Counted from the stretch's first letter, positions 8,329-17,296 are shown. The stretch is DNA of 64,000 bases from CALXXL01 sp034926605 (GCA_034926605.1 JAYFQV010000002.1:1-64000), one strand, 5' to 3'. Notes: generated by a model not told the origin, from the letters alone. Numbers and translations are program-made.

Positions 8329-10269
8329 GTGAATAAATCAATATTGATAGTAATTTGCGACTTCATCGTGCTTTCGATGATGACGCTGATCCTGGGCTTG
8401 AACGGCCCGCAGCGTTCCATCGGCGGTACCGCCGAAGCCGACAGCCGCGCAGTGGCGGTGCTGGCCGAGCAACTGGCCGACCGCAACGCGGAACTGGAAG
8501 CCGCCCGACGGCAGCTTACCGAACTGCGCCGCAACCGACCGCTGACCGCCGAGGAATCGGCAAAGCTCGAAGACCTCACCCGAGAGCTGGCGCAGCGCAA
8601 GCTGGCCGAGGCCGAACAGAAGAAGGATGAGTCTTTGACCGACACCACCCGCGGCGAGCTGACCGCCGCCGACCTCAAAAAAGAGGTCGACGCGCTCAAG
8701 ATGCGCAACGCCGTGCTTGAGCTTGAGAAAGACAGCGCAGGCGGAGACGCCGAGCATTACCGCAAGCTGGCCGAGTCGGCCGCCCGAAACGCCGATGCCA
8801 TGAAAGCGGAACTTGAGAAACTGCGCACCCAGAGCCTTGCGGCGGCCCAGCAGCTTTCCGAAAGCGAGAAACAGCGGATTGCCAAGGAAGCCGAACTGAC
8901 GGCGGCGGCAGCCAACCTCGAATCCGCCCAGGCCAAGCTGGCCGATACCGAGAAGGTTTCCGCCGAGACCGCCAAAAAGCTGGCCGAAAGCGAACAGGGC
9001 CGCGAAGCCACCAAAGCCGAACTGGAAGCCCAGCTGGCCGCGCTTAACAAGGCAAAAATCGAGCTGGCCAAAAAGCATGAGGAACTTGACCTTGCCCGCT
9101 CCGAGCTCACCCGCGCCGGAGAAACATCGGGCGCCTATGCCGAACAGGTCAAACAAGCTCAGCTGCAGCTTTCCTATACCACCGGCAAACTGAGTTCCGC
9201 CGAGCAGGAACTCGCCGAAGCCAGAGGCCAACTGGAAAAGCTGCGCCGCGAAGCCACCAGCAAGGAAATATTGCTCGCCGGGGCCCAAAAAGAAGTGGCC
9301 GGATTGCAGACGCTGGTCAAGAAGTCGGTTTCCGACCTGTCCGTCGCCAAGGATGAGATAAAAGATTTGCGCACGCAGACCGGCGAGCTCGGACAAGTGC
9401 GCGAAAAGGCTGCCGCGCTGCAGGGAGAGGTTCAAGCCCGCAATGCCGAACTTGCCTCCACCCGCGAGAAACTCGCCGCCGCCCAGGATGCCCTGCGCAG
9501 CGACGTGACCAGCCGTTACGCCGAAACCGTGCGCACGCTGAAACTCCACCTGGCCGACCGCCGGACACTGGCGGATCATGTCGGCAACTTCACGTTCTAT
9601 TTCCCGGAGGTTGAGATTGAAGGCAAGCGCTATCTGGTCGGCGAACTGCTGGCGATGACGGACATGGCCGACACCAATTCGCCTTATTCCAGCGTCTACG
9701 AACTTGAATACGCCGTCGGCCCGGCCGAGTCCGGCAAAACCGAGCTGTGCTATGCCTCCGCGCTGCGCGCCGCACGGTTCGACCCGCGGGTGGCGATGCT
9801 CGAGGTTGCGGCCTCAACCGCCAATCCGCTGCACATCATCGGAGCTTCCGAACTCAAAGACCGAGGCATCAAAGACCTGTATCTCTACTCGAAAACCGCG
9901 CGCGGCACCGCCAGCGCCGTTCTTGACTCCCGAGTGTCGATCGACGGTGCCGCCCAGCCCAAGTTCCTGACGATCAGAAATAACACCGCCCGCGGTGCCA
10001 GTGAGTTGCGGGCCGCCCCCGGCGACTTCGTGCTGACCAAGCAGGGAGAGCTGGCCGGCGTGGTGGTCTCGGTGGTTAACTTCAATCTCGGAATGAAACA
10101 GGAAGCCCGTGTCGCGCTGTTCCCGGACGATTTTACTGCGGAGAAAACGCAGGCGATATCGCTTGAGAAACCGCAAGGCTCCGAATACTATGCCGACTTC
10201 GCGGCAAAGATGGGGGCTCTGTTCCCGTCCGCGACGGAGCTGACCCGCGCCGAGCGCGACAAAAAATAG
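8329..10269 (+). CDS. Anchored long coiled-coil protein with degenerate protease-like C-terminal domain
   Basis: A GTG start at 8329 is preferred because GGAGG ends 7 bases before it; an earlier GTG (8311) has no such site. The 646-residue product has one N-terminal span (residues 4-26) with an acidic residue, Asp11, in ICDFIVLSMM, reminiscent of the proton-carrying Asp of MotB. About 370 residues of Ala/Glu/Lys-rich coiled coil follow (about 30-405). The rest (about 415-640) is globular and beta-rich. Its GDFVLTKQGELAGVVV near 565-580 looks like the end of a trypsin-fold domain, but no GxSGG motif is present, so it is probably not an active protease. Start of the third gene is 10 bases downstream. 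Confidence 0.7.
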   Translation: MNKSILIVICDFIVLSMMTLILGLNGPQRSIGGTAEADSRAVAVLAEQLADRNAELEAARRQLTELRRNRPLTAEESAKLEDLTRELAQRKLAEAEQKKDESLTDTTRGELTAADLKKEVDALKMRNAVLELEKDSAGGDAEHYRKLAESAARNADAMKAELEKLRTQSLAAAQQLSESEKQRIAKEAELTAAAANLESAQAKLADTEKVSAETAKKLAESEQGREATKAELEAQLAALNKAKIELAKKHEELDLARSELTRAGETSGAYAEQVKQAQLQLSYTTGKLSSAEQELAEARGQLEKLRREATSKEILLAGAQKEVAGLQTLVKKSVSDLSVAKDEIKDLRTQTGELGQVREKAAALQGEVQARNAELASTREKLAAAQDALRSDVTSRYAETVRTLKLHLADRRTLADHVGNFTFYFPEVEIEGKRYLVGELLAMTDMADTNSPYSSVYELEYAVGPAESGKTELCYASALRAARFDPRVAMLEVAASTANPLHIIGASELKDRGIKDLYLYSKTARGTASAVLDSRVSIDGAAQPKFLTIRNNTARGASELRAAPGDFVLTKQGELAGVVVSVVNFNLGMKQEARVALFPDDFTAEKTQAISLEKPQGSEYYADFAAKMGALFPSATELTRAERDKK

Positions 10270-10279
10270 AAAGAGACAG

Positions 10280-12853
10280 ATGGAGCAAGAAGGGATGCCG
10301 CACCGCAAATCGTGCGACGAATCTAACATGCGGACCGCCGGGGAAACCGTCGGAGACGCCCGCCGACAGATTTCAATGGAAGAGCTGCGCGGCATCCTGA
10401 ACACCGATCCGGCACGAAACTTCGGGGATATGGACGAACGCGCCACGGTTGGAGTGGGCGGAGTCGGCGCGGTTTTCACCGCGCGCGATCCCGAACTCAA
10501 CCGCATGGTGGCGATCAAAGTTCTGCGCCCGCCGCACCGCACCGACTCGAAATATATCGACGCGCTGGTGCGCGAGGCCCGAACCACCGCCCAGATCGAT
10601 CATCCCAACGTAGTTCCCGTCTACAGTTTGGGCGTGTTCGATGACGCCGGAGCATTCTTCTCCATGAAGCTGGTGGAAGGCGAAAACCTGCGTACGGTTC
10701 TTGAAAAACTAGCCGCCGGTGCCCCCGGATACCGCCGCAAATACACACTGAACACGCTTCTGGACGTATTCATGGCGGTTTGCAACGCGATCAGCTTCGC
10801 CCACAGCAAGGGCATAATCCACCGTGACCTTAAGCCGGCCAATGTGATGCTCGGAAACTTCGGCGAAGTGATGGTGATGGATTGGGGCATGGCAAAATAC
10901 CACGCCGAAAAGGACTCGGCCCCGCTAGGACGCAAGCTGGATATCCCCAGCGAAATATCCGACGCGGTGGACGAGGACGTTAAAGACCAGTTCGATACCC
11001 ACGCGGGCAGTCTGCACGGCACTCCGGCATTCATGGCTCCTGAACAGGCGCTGGGACGCGCCGGAGAACTGGACGAACGCACCGACATCTACTGCCTTGG
11101 AGCCATGCTATACTCAATACTTACTTGGGAAAAGTCCCCCTTTGACGCATCGCTGCCTGTCGCGGACATACTTCAACGCTGCGCGGACGGCGATTTCGTT
11201 CCGCCGCGCAAACAGGCCCCCGACCACGACATCCCTGTGGAGCTCGAGGCGATAACGTTAAAAGCTATGGCACGCCGCCGCGACGATCGATATGGCTCCG
11301 TCCATGAACTGATTGCCGACATACGGCGCTACCGCGATCTTGAGCCGGTGGCCGCCTACTCCAGCAAGTTGTTCTATCGCATGCTGAAGGCCTACCAGCG
11401 CAAGCCCATGATTCCATTCGGCATCCTGACCGGCTTCATCGCCATACTGGCCGCGGCCATCGTCCTGCTGGCAGTCAATTTCTGGCGCGGCACCCCGTTG
11501 CGCGCGGTAACAGAAGAACACATTTCAGCGGGAGACCGCGCGCTTGACCACGCTATGGATCTGCTGGCCCGCCGCCGCGAGCTCCTTGCCACGCCCGGAC
11601 AACCGCAGTACGACGTTGTCCGTAAATTTCAGCAAGACATACGCGACGCCCGGGAGGAAGCTGAAAGCAACTACGGCGTTGCGCTCGATCTGCTGTCCCG
11701 GCTGGAAGGCACCAGCGGCACCGCAGCGTGGATCAATGCCCAGCGCGCCGACATCTATGGCCATCTGCTGGAATTCCAGCTGGCATCCGGCAACTTCCAG
11801 AAAGTCATAGAAACCATGACCCGCCTGGAAGAACGCAATATTCCGGCGCTGAACTACCTTTCCGCGACTTCGCCCGAACTTTTCGCACACGCCAAAGCCG
11901 TAATGTCCGGAATGTGTTTTCTTTCCATCAGCGCCGACGGCAATGACATAACCCTTTACACAATGCCAGTCGACGGTAAGCCGATGGCGGAGGCGGGAAC
12001 CGGTAAGTCTCTTCTGCTTCAACTGCCTTCCGGCGGATATGTTGCCGAGGTCAAAGCCGACGACGGGAGGTCGGCCGCCTTCCCGTTCACCGCCGACCCC
12101 GGCAGCAGGCTCGACCTGACGTTCGCTCTTCCGCCGTCGATTCCGACGGGAACCGTCTATGTGCCGCCTGGAAAGTTCAATACCGGGTTTGCGGTGGACG
12201 ACAATCTTTACGATACCGTCGACCTGCTGGGCTTCTTTATCGGTCAAAAGGAAGTCTCTTTCGGCGAATACCGCGAATTTTACGACTCGCTCGACTCCGC
12301 GGAAGAACGCAAAATCTGTGCGCCGCTGTTCCTGTTCTCTCCGGTGGAACGCAATTACGAACCGATTTTCGGCCCGGACGGAACTATCCGCGCACCGTTC
12401 ACCGCCTCGATGCCGGTAGTCGGCATCAATGCTTCGGCCGCAAAGCGCTACTGTCGCTGGTACGGGCGCAAACACAATCTCAAATGCCGTCTTCCCACAT
12501 TGCTGGAATGGGAAAAAGCCGCGCGCGGCGTCGACGGGCGCAGCTATGTCTGGGGCAACAATTACACTCCGGATTTTGCGCTGTGCGCCGACAACTCCGC
12601 CGCATCCTTTTACCCCAACGGCGCGCCGTCCGGAACCTTCCCCCAGGATCGCTCGGTATACGGCGCATTGGATATGGCCGGCAATGTTCGTGAATACTGT
12701 TTGTCGGCGCCCGGATCGTCACCGGCTGCCGAACAGGTCAAGGGGGGCGGTTTCAATTCCGGCGGCCGCTACTCGATAATGTGCCACAGCATGCCCGGCA
12801 ACTGTTTTGGAAACGAGCCGGATGTCGGATTCAGGATACTTATAGAACCATGA
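10280..12853 (+). CDS. Transmembrane Ser/Thr protein kinase with C-terminal FGE/SUMF1-like domain
   Basis: An 857-residue receptor-like kinase. The cytoplasmic kinase domain (about 50-340) has Lys80 in VAIKVLRP, Asp183 in HRDLKPANVM and Asp201 in DWG. DWG instead of DFG is common in PVC kinases and keeps the metal-binding Asp. GTPAFMAPEQ marks the activation segment. One span (about 377-400) leads to a helical region (about 410-560), then a C-terminal formylglycine-generating-enzyme-like domain (about 624-857) with RLPTLLEWEKAARG and ALDMAGNVREY. In kinases this domain is usually a non-enzymatic sensor or binding module. It overlaps the ABC-F gene by 4 bases. The ribosome site is weak. Confidence 0.9.
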   Translation: MEQEGMPHRKSCDESNMRTAGETVGDARRQISMEELRGILNTDPARNFGDMDERATVGVGGVGAVFTARDPELNRMVAIKVLRPPHRTDSKYIDALVREARTTAQIDHPNVVPVYSLGVFDDAGAFFSMKLVEGENLRTVLEKLAAGAPGYRRKYTLNTLLDVFMAVCNAISFAHSKGIIHRDLKPANVMLGNFGEVMVMDWGMAKYHAEKDSAPLGRKLDIPSEISDAVDEDVKDQFDTHAGSLHGTPAFMAPEQALGRAGELDERTDIYCLGAMLYSILTWEKSPFDASLPVADILQRCADGDFVPPRKQAPDHDIPVELEAITLKAMARRRDDRYGSVHELIADIRRYRDLEPVAAYSSKLFYRMLKAYQRKPMIPFGILTGFIAILAAAIVLLAVNFWRGTPLRAVTEEHISAGDRALDHAMDLLARRRELLATPGQPQYDVVRKFQQDIRDAREEAESNYGVALDLLSRLEGTSGTAAWINAQRADIYGHLLEFQLASGNFQKVIETMTRLEERNIPALNYLSATSPELFAHAKAVMSGMCFLSISADGNDITLYTMPVDGKPMAEAGTGKSLLLQLPSGGYVAEVKADDGRSAAFPFTADPGSRLDLTFALPPSIPTGTVYVPPGKFNTGFAVDDNLYDTVDLLGFFIGQKEVSFGEYREFYDSLDSAEERKICAPLFLFSPVERNYEPIFGPDGTIRAPFTASMPVVGINASAAKRYCRWYGRKHNLKCRLPTLLEWEKAARGVDGRSYVWGNNYTPDFALCADNSAASFYPNGAPSGTFPQDRSVYGALDMAGNVREYCLSAPGSSPAAEQVKGGGFNSGGRYSIMCHSMPGNCFGNEPDVGFRILIEP

Positions 12854-14796
12854 TAGATTTTACCAATGTTGAAAAGAATTTCATCGACCGCACCATTTTG
12901 AATTCAGTTTCGTTCCGGGTCAATCCCGGCGAGCGAGTGGGGCTGGTAGGCCCCAACGGAGCGGGCAAAACCACCATATTCAGCATGATCATCGGAGAGC
13001 TGGCCCCGGACAAAGGGGATATAGCCATTCCGAAACGCATGCGGATCGGCTATCTCCATCAGCAGCTGGAAAGCAAGAACCTTTCGCTGCCCCTGCTGGC
13101 ATACACCTCCGATGCCTTGGACGACCTTTCGCGAATCAAGGCCGAGATCGCCGAAATAGAGCACACCCTGTCCGTCGGCGGCAGCGAACCCGCGCTGCTT
13201 GAACGGCTCGGCCGACTCCAGACCGAATTCGAACACCTCGGGGGATACCGGCTGCGCAACGAAGCCGAGGCGGCGTTGTGCAACCTCGGCTTCGACCCGG
13301 ATGCGATGCCCCGGCCGCTCAGCAGTTTCTCCGGCGGCTGGCAGATGCGCGCCGCGCTAGCCCGAACACTGATCTCCGATCCGGACATATTGCTGCTGGA
13401 CGAGCCGTCTAACTACCTCGATGTGCCGGCGGTGGAGTGGCTGTGCAAATTCCTGAAGTCTTTTCAGGGTACGCTGCTGCTGATTTCGCATGACCGCTTC
13501 ATGCTGGAAAAACTCACCACCGTCACTTTCGAACTGGACGGCGGCACGGTGACCCGTTACAACGGCAATTTCTCGCAATACCGCCGCGAACGCGAGGCGC
13601 GGAAACTGGCGCTTGAAAATGCGCAGCGCAATATCGACAAACAGCGCAAAGACTTGGAGCGCAACATCGAACGCTTTCGCTACAAAAGCAGCAAAGCCAG
13701 CCAGGCCCAGGCCTGGATCAAGCAGCTGGACAAACTCTCCGACGTGTCCCAGATTTCCGGCGACCTCTCATACAAAGGAGCGATCCGCTTCCCCGACCCG
13801 CCGCCGTGCGGCAGCGAGGCGGTGCGGTTTGAAAATGTCACCTTCGGATATCGGCCGGAAGATCTGGTGGTGGAAGATTCCAGCTTCAATATCGACGCCG
13901 GCGAAAAAGTGGGATTCATCGGCTACAACGGAACCGGCAAGACCACCATCCTGAAGTTGCTGACCGGTGCGCTGGCGCCCCAGAAGGGCAAAGTGGTGCT
14001 CGGCCATAACATCGTGGTGGGATATCAGGCGCAGGAATTTGCCGACCTGCTCCCCGGCGAGATGTCGGTATATGATGTAACGCGCGCGGCCTGTTCGCGC
14101 GACTTCCCGCTGGCCACGCTGCCCAACTTGCTCGGCAGCTTCGGCTTTTCCGGCAGCGACCAGAACAAACTGTGCAAAGTTCTGTCCGGCGGCGAAAAGA
14201 TCCGGCTCTGTTTTGCCCGTATTTTCGTGAATCCGCCCAATCTGCTGGTGCTCGACGAACCGACCACCCACCTCGATATCGCCGCACGCGAGATGCTGCA
14301 GAAAGTTGTACGCGAGTACAAAGGTACCGTATGCTTTGTCAGCCACGACATCGAGTTCGTGCGCGGCTGTGCCGACATAATCTACGAAGTCAAACACCGG
14401 TCCTTGCGGAAATTCTACGGCAATTACGATTACTATCTGGAAAAATCCTCCCAGCTTGACGTGCCGAAAGGCCAGGCGCCGAAATCGGTACCGGCCTCAG
14501 CCGCTCCCGACGCGAAAGAGCGCCGCCGGATCAAGGCGCAGCAGCGTGCCCAGCTGGCCCCGCGCCGCAAAAAGCTCGAACAGGAGGTTGCCTCCTGCGA
14601 AACCGAGCTTGAGACCCGGGAAGCCAGAAAAAAAGAACTGATCGATCTGCTTTCGCAGGGCGGCTACGGCCCCGATTACAGCAAAATGCGCTGCGAGCTG
14701 ATCGAGCAGGAGGAAAAGATCGAGTCGTTGTCGAAACGCTGGGAAGAGGCGGCGGAAGCGCTGGAAAAGCTGCTGGCGGAACTTAACTCCGACTGA
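12850..14796 (+). CDS. ABC-F family ATPase (translation factor type)
   Basis: A 648-residue soluble protein with two ABC ATPase domains and no membrane span, typical of ABC-F proteins that act on the ribosome. The ATG at 12850 overlaps the kinase stop (ATGA); longer in-frame starts only read through the kinase gene. The first domain has GPNGAGKTT, the signature SSFSGGWQMR and LLLDEPSNYLD. The second has GYNGTGKTT, LSGGEKIRLCFARI and LVLDEPTTHLD. The basic linker between them (about 240-320) fits the P-site tRNA interaction motif region. A charged coiled-coil tail (about 575-645) recalls Uup/YheS members. The exact subfamily is not decided. Confidence 0.92.
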   Translation: MIDFTNVEKNFIDRTILNSVSFRVNPGERVGLVGPNGAGKTTIFSMIIGELAPDKGDIAIPKRMRIGYLHQQLESKNLSLPLLAYTSDALDDLSRIKAEIAEIEHTLSVGGSEPALLERLGRLQTEFEHLGGYRLRNEAEAALCNLGFDPDAMPRPLSSFSGGWQMRAALARTLISDPDILLLDEPSNYLDVPAVEWLCKFLKSFQGTLLLISHDRFMLEKLTTVTFELDGGTVTRYNGNFSQYRREREARKLALENAQRNIDKQRKDLERNIERFRYKSSKASQAQAWIKQLDKLSDVSQISGDLSYKGAIRFPDPPPCGSEAVRFENVTFGYRPEDLVVEDSSFNIDAGEKVGFIGYNGTGKTTILKLLTGALAPQKGKVVLGHNIVVGYQAQEFADLLPGEMSVYDVTRAACSRDFPLATLPNLLGSFGFSGSDQNKLCKVLSGGEKIRLCFARIFVNPPNLLVLDEPTTHLDIAAREMLQKVVREYKGTVCFVSHDIEFVRGCADIIYEVKHRSLRKFYGNYDYYLEKSSQLDVPKGQAPKSVPASAAPDAKERRRIKAQQRAQLAPRRKKLEQEVASCETELETREARKKELIDLLSQGGYGPDYSKMRCELIEQEEKIESLSKRWEEAAEALEKLLAELNSD

Positions 14797-14815
14797 ACGG
14801 AAAACATGGGTGGAT

Positions 14816-14842
14816 AACGGCATTGGCACTACCATTGCCGTT
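14816..14842 (+). terminator. Putative terminator of the kinase/ABC-F operon
   Basis: An 11-bp stem with one mismatch (14816-14826 with 14832-14842) and a 5-base loop lies 20 bases after the ABC-F stop. It is followed by a pyrimidine-rich but not pure T stretch, so the call is moderate. Confidence 0.5.
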
Positions 14843-14881
14843 CCCGTTTCGTTCGCCAGTCCGCCCCGCGGCCAAAAGAAT

Positions 14882-14917
14882 TTGTGCGCCGCTGCTCCGT
14901 CAAGCGGCGGCGCACAA
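14882..14917. terminator. Hairpin between convergent genes
   Basis: An 11-bp perfect GC-rich stem (14882-14892 with 14907-14917) with a 14-base loop stands just past the thuA stop (14927, minus). It has no adjacent T-run on either strand. It may act as a bidirectional transcription barrier or RNA-stabilising end. Confidence 0.4.
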
Positions 14918-14926
14918 GATTAACAG

Positions 14927-15709
14927 TTACTTGTTAGTGCCGTCGGAATTCTGAAGCACGCCGGCGCGTGGCGCGCCGGAAGACTTGGAGCGGATTTCCT
15001 CCAGCGCCGGGGAACAGGGGGCGTTCATCTCACGGAAAAAGACCGGCCTCGCCCACCGAACCGCATTGCCGATGACCTTGAGCACATTGGCGTCATAGTA
15101 GTTGGGATAGCTCTCGTGTCCTGGCTGAAAATAGAATATCTTGCCATAACCGCGCTCAAGGGTGACGCCACTGCGAAATACGTTGCCGCCTTCGAACCAG
15201 CCGATGAAGATAACCTTCGCCTCTTCCGGAATGTCGAAACGCTCGCCGTACATCTCCTCATGCGGAAGCTCGAAATAATCGCCGATGCCACGGGTAATCG
15301 GATGAGCCGGAGCCACGTTCCAAAGCCGTTCCTTCTCGTCCGCCTCCCGCCATTTCAGCGAGCAGCTGCAGCCGGTGACCGCCTTGAATATCTTGGAATA
15401 ATGGGCTGAATGCAGCGCGATCAATCCCATACCTTCCTGAACCCGTTTGAGTACACGGGCCACCACCGCGTCGGAAACCTCGGCATGGGCGCAGTGCCCC
15501 CACCAGATCAGCACGTCGGTAGAGTTTACGACAGCCTCGGACAGCCCGTTCTCCGGCTCGTCCAGTGAAGCAATCCTTATATTCAGATCTTCGGCCGCCA
15601 GCCCCTCCGCCAGCGCCCCGTGGATGCCCGCGGGATAGATTTTCCCGATTTCGGCGTTCTCTTTTTCATGCCGGTACTCGTTCCAGATGGTGACGTTGAT
15701 CCTGCTCAT
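14927..15709 (-). CDS. ThuA-like domain protein
   Basis: A 260-residue protein of the ThuA family, a glutamine-amidotransferase-like fold linked to trehalose and other carbohydrate use. ATG at 15709 is preferred because AAGGAG precedes it by 7 bases; an in-frame ATG five codons earlier has no such site. Family-like segments are DVLIWWGHCAHAEV, GLIALHSAHYSKIFK, AHPITRGI and the C-terminal GYGKIFYFQPGHESYP. The biochemical reaction of ThuA-like proteins is uncertain. No signal peptide is seen. It lies 11 bases after the pseudouridine synthase gene and is probably its operon partner. Confidence 0.88.
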   Translation of the reverse strand: MSRINVTIWNEYRHEKENAEIGKIYPAGIHGALAEGLAAEDLNIRIASLDEPENGLSEAVVNSTDVLIWWGHCAHAEVSDAVVARVLKRVQEGMGLIALHSAHYSKIFKAVTGCSCSLKWREADEKERLWNVAPAHPITRGIGDYFELPHEEMYGERFDIPEEAKVIFIGWFEGGNVFRSGVTLERGYGKIFYFQPGHESYPNYYDANVLKVIGNAVRWARPVFFREMNAPCSPALEEIRSKSSGAPRAGVLQNSDGTNK

Positions 15710-15720
15710 GGTTATCTCCT

Positions 15721-16467
15721 TCAATGGTTGAAATCCAGCAGTTTCTCCAGTTCGCCGGGCAATGCGTTCGGGGTGGCCGCCAGTTCGCGCTCCGCCTCGG
15801 AAAGCTCACGGTATTTGCCGGGCGCCAGATCGCCAAGCGGCAGCCGGCCTACGCTCATCCGCCGCAAAACCTCCACCTGATTCAGGCAGCATAGCCTTAT
15901 CAGACGCCTTATCTCGCGCTTTTTGCCTTCGTTCAACACGAAGTAGCAGCTTGCGCAGTCGGCCGGAACCACCATACGGGGCTTCAGAAATTCGCCGTCA
16001 TCCTCGACTCCGGCGCGCATTCTGACATAATCCTCCGGCATAAGTTTCTCACGGGTTTGAACAAAATAGCATTTGAGAACCTCGAAACTGGGATGCGAAA
16101 TACGGTTCAGCCAGTCGCCGTCATCGGAAAAGACCAGCAGCCCTTCGCTTTCTTTGTCCAGCCGTCCCGCCGCGCCTAGCTTGGCGTCCGGCATCAGATC
16201 GATCGCACGCTTTTCGCCGAACCCCGAACGATGGGTACAGACATAGCCGGCGGGTTTGTTCAGCATGAAGTAACGGTACTCGTGCGGCAGCTGCGCCGGT
16301 TTGCCGTCCACCGTCACCATCGCGCCCTCCGGCACCTGAAATCCGCCTTCCAGTACGGTTACGCCGTCGACTTTCACCGCGCCGCGCATTATCAAGGCGG
16401 CCGCGCCGCGCCGCGAACAGACCTTGGCGCGCCCCAAATATTTGCTCAAATTGATAGTTTCCGCCAT
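15721..16467 (-). CDS. RsuA/RluB-family pseudouridine synthase
   Basis: A 248-residue enzyme that converts a specific uridine in rRNA to pseudouridine. An N-terminal S4 RNA-binding domain (LSKYLGRAKVCSRRGAAALI) is followed by the catalytic domain with GRLDKESEGLLVFSDDG, whose Asp is the nucleophile. NEGKKREIRRLIR is the family's C-terminal motif. The RsuA/RluB/RluE/RluF subgroup and hence the target site cannot be decided. The start at 16467 (MAETINL) is chosen; an ATG four codons upstream is possible. Transcribed divergently from rsmI, another rRNA-modifying enzyme, across a 52-bp promoter gap. Confidence 0.9.
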   Translation of the reverse strand: MAETINLSKYLGRAKVCSRRGAAALIMRGAVKVDGVTVLEGGFQVPEGAMVTVDGKPAQLPHEYRYFMLNKPAGYVCTHRSGFGEKRAIDLMPDAKLGAAGRLDKESEGLLVFSDDGDWLNRISHPSFEVLKCYFVQTREKLMPEDYVRMRAGVEDDGEFLKPRMVVPADCASCYFVLNEGKKREIRRLIRLCCLNQVEVLRRMSVGRLPLGDLAPGKYRELSEAERELAATPNALPGELEKLLDFNH

Positions 16468-16495
16468 TGATATTCCCATGTTTCGAAGTTATAAT
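16467..16495 (+). promoter_or_regulatory. Sigma70 promoter of rsmI
   Basis: TTGATA (16467-16472), a 17-base spacer and a perfect TATAAT (16490-16495) lie 25 bases before the rsmI ATG at 16520. The -35 overlaps the first codon of the divergent pseudouridine synthase gene. Confidence 0.7.
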
Positions 16496-16519
16496 ATAGC
16501 GGGCGACGGGGAATTTGCA

Positions 16520-17296
16520 ATGGAGGAAACTTTGGAAACCGGCAAACTGTACATCGTCTCTACGCCGATCGGCAACCTTGAAGACATCACTCTTCGGGCG
16601 TTGCGGGTGCTCAAAGAGGCCAACCTGATCGCCGCCGAGGACACCCGCCACACCCGCGGGCTGCTTGCGCATTTCGACATTCATACCCCTATGCGCAGCT
16701 TCCATATTCATAACGAGCACGCCGTCTGCGGCGAACTGCTCGAGATCGTCCGCACCGGCGGCAAGGTGGCGCTGGTCTCCGACGCCGGCACCCCCGGCAT
16801 CAGCGATCCCGGGTTTCTGGCGGTGCGCGCCGCCCGGGACGCGGAGTTGCCGGTAGAGGTGGTGCCGGGAGTCTGTGCCGCGATATTCGCGGCGGTGGCT
16901 TCGGCCCTGCCTATCGATAAGTTCGCGTTTTACGGTTTTCCGCCGGTCAAATCCGGGCGACGGCGCAAATTTTTCGAGTCGCTTGCCGCCGAAGGAAAGA
17001 CCGCGTTTTTTTACGAGTCGCCGCACCGGGTCGGCTCGGCGCTGGCGCTGATCGCCGAATGCTGCGGCGATGTGCCGGTGGCGATCGTTCGCGAGGCGAC
17101 GAAACTTCACGAGGAAGTGATCCGGGGTACCGCGAAAGAACTTGCCGGGCAATTCCGCGACAAGGGCTGGAAAGGAGAATTCACCATCGGGGTCGCTTCC
17201 GGAAACGGAGGTGCGTTTGAAAACGATGATGATGTTGTTGACGACGGCGTTGGTCGTGGCGTTCGCCGCGGGCTGCGGGGACGGAGAGAAGAATAA
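16520..17296 (+). CDS. rsmI: 16S rRNA (cytidine1402-2'-O)-methyltransferase RsmI
   Basis: A 258-residue SAM-dependent methyltransferase of the tetrapyrrole-methylase fold that 2'-O-methylates C1402 of 16S rRNA. Characteristic parts are KLYIVSTPIGNLEDITLRAL, AAEDTRHTRGLL, VALVSDAGTPGISDPG, VEVVPG and FYESPHRV. ATG 16520 is supported by GGGGA upstream and a good promoter. The protein is shorter than E. coli RsmI (about 286), and its last 27 residues are Asp/Arg/Gly-rich and unlike the family. That tail is read out of frame through the start of the next gene, an 80-base overlap. The usual C-terminal helical domain appears missing. Confidence 0.92.
   Translation: MEETLETGKLYIVSTPIGNLEDITLRALRVLKEANLIAAEDTRHTRGLLAHFDIHTPMRSFHIHNEHAVCGELLEIVRTGGKVALVSDAGTPGISDPGFLAVRAARDAELPVEVVPGVCAAIFAAVASALPIDKFAFYGFPPVKSGRRRKFFESLAAEGKTAFFYESPHRVGSALALIAECCGDVPVAIVREATKLHEEVIRGTAKELAGQFRDKGWKGEFTIGVASGNGGAFENDDDVVDDGVGRGVRRGLRGRREE

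Noticed and set aside
8338..9579. 413-codon antisense frame rich in Gly/Leu/Phe
   Set aside because: Complement of the Ala/Glu/Lys-rich coiled coil; the composition is exactly what that repetitive coding strand predicts.
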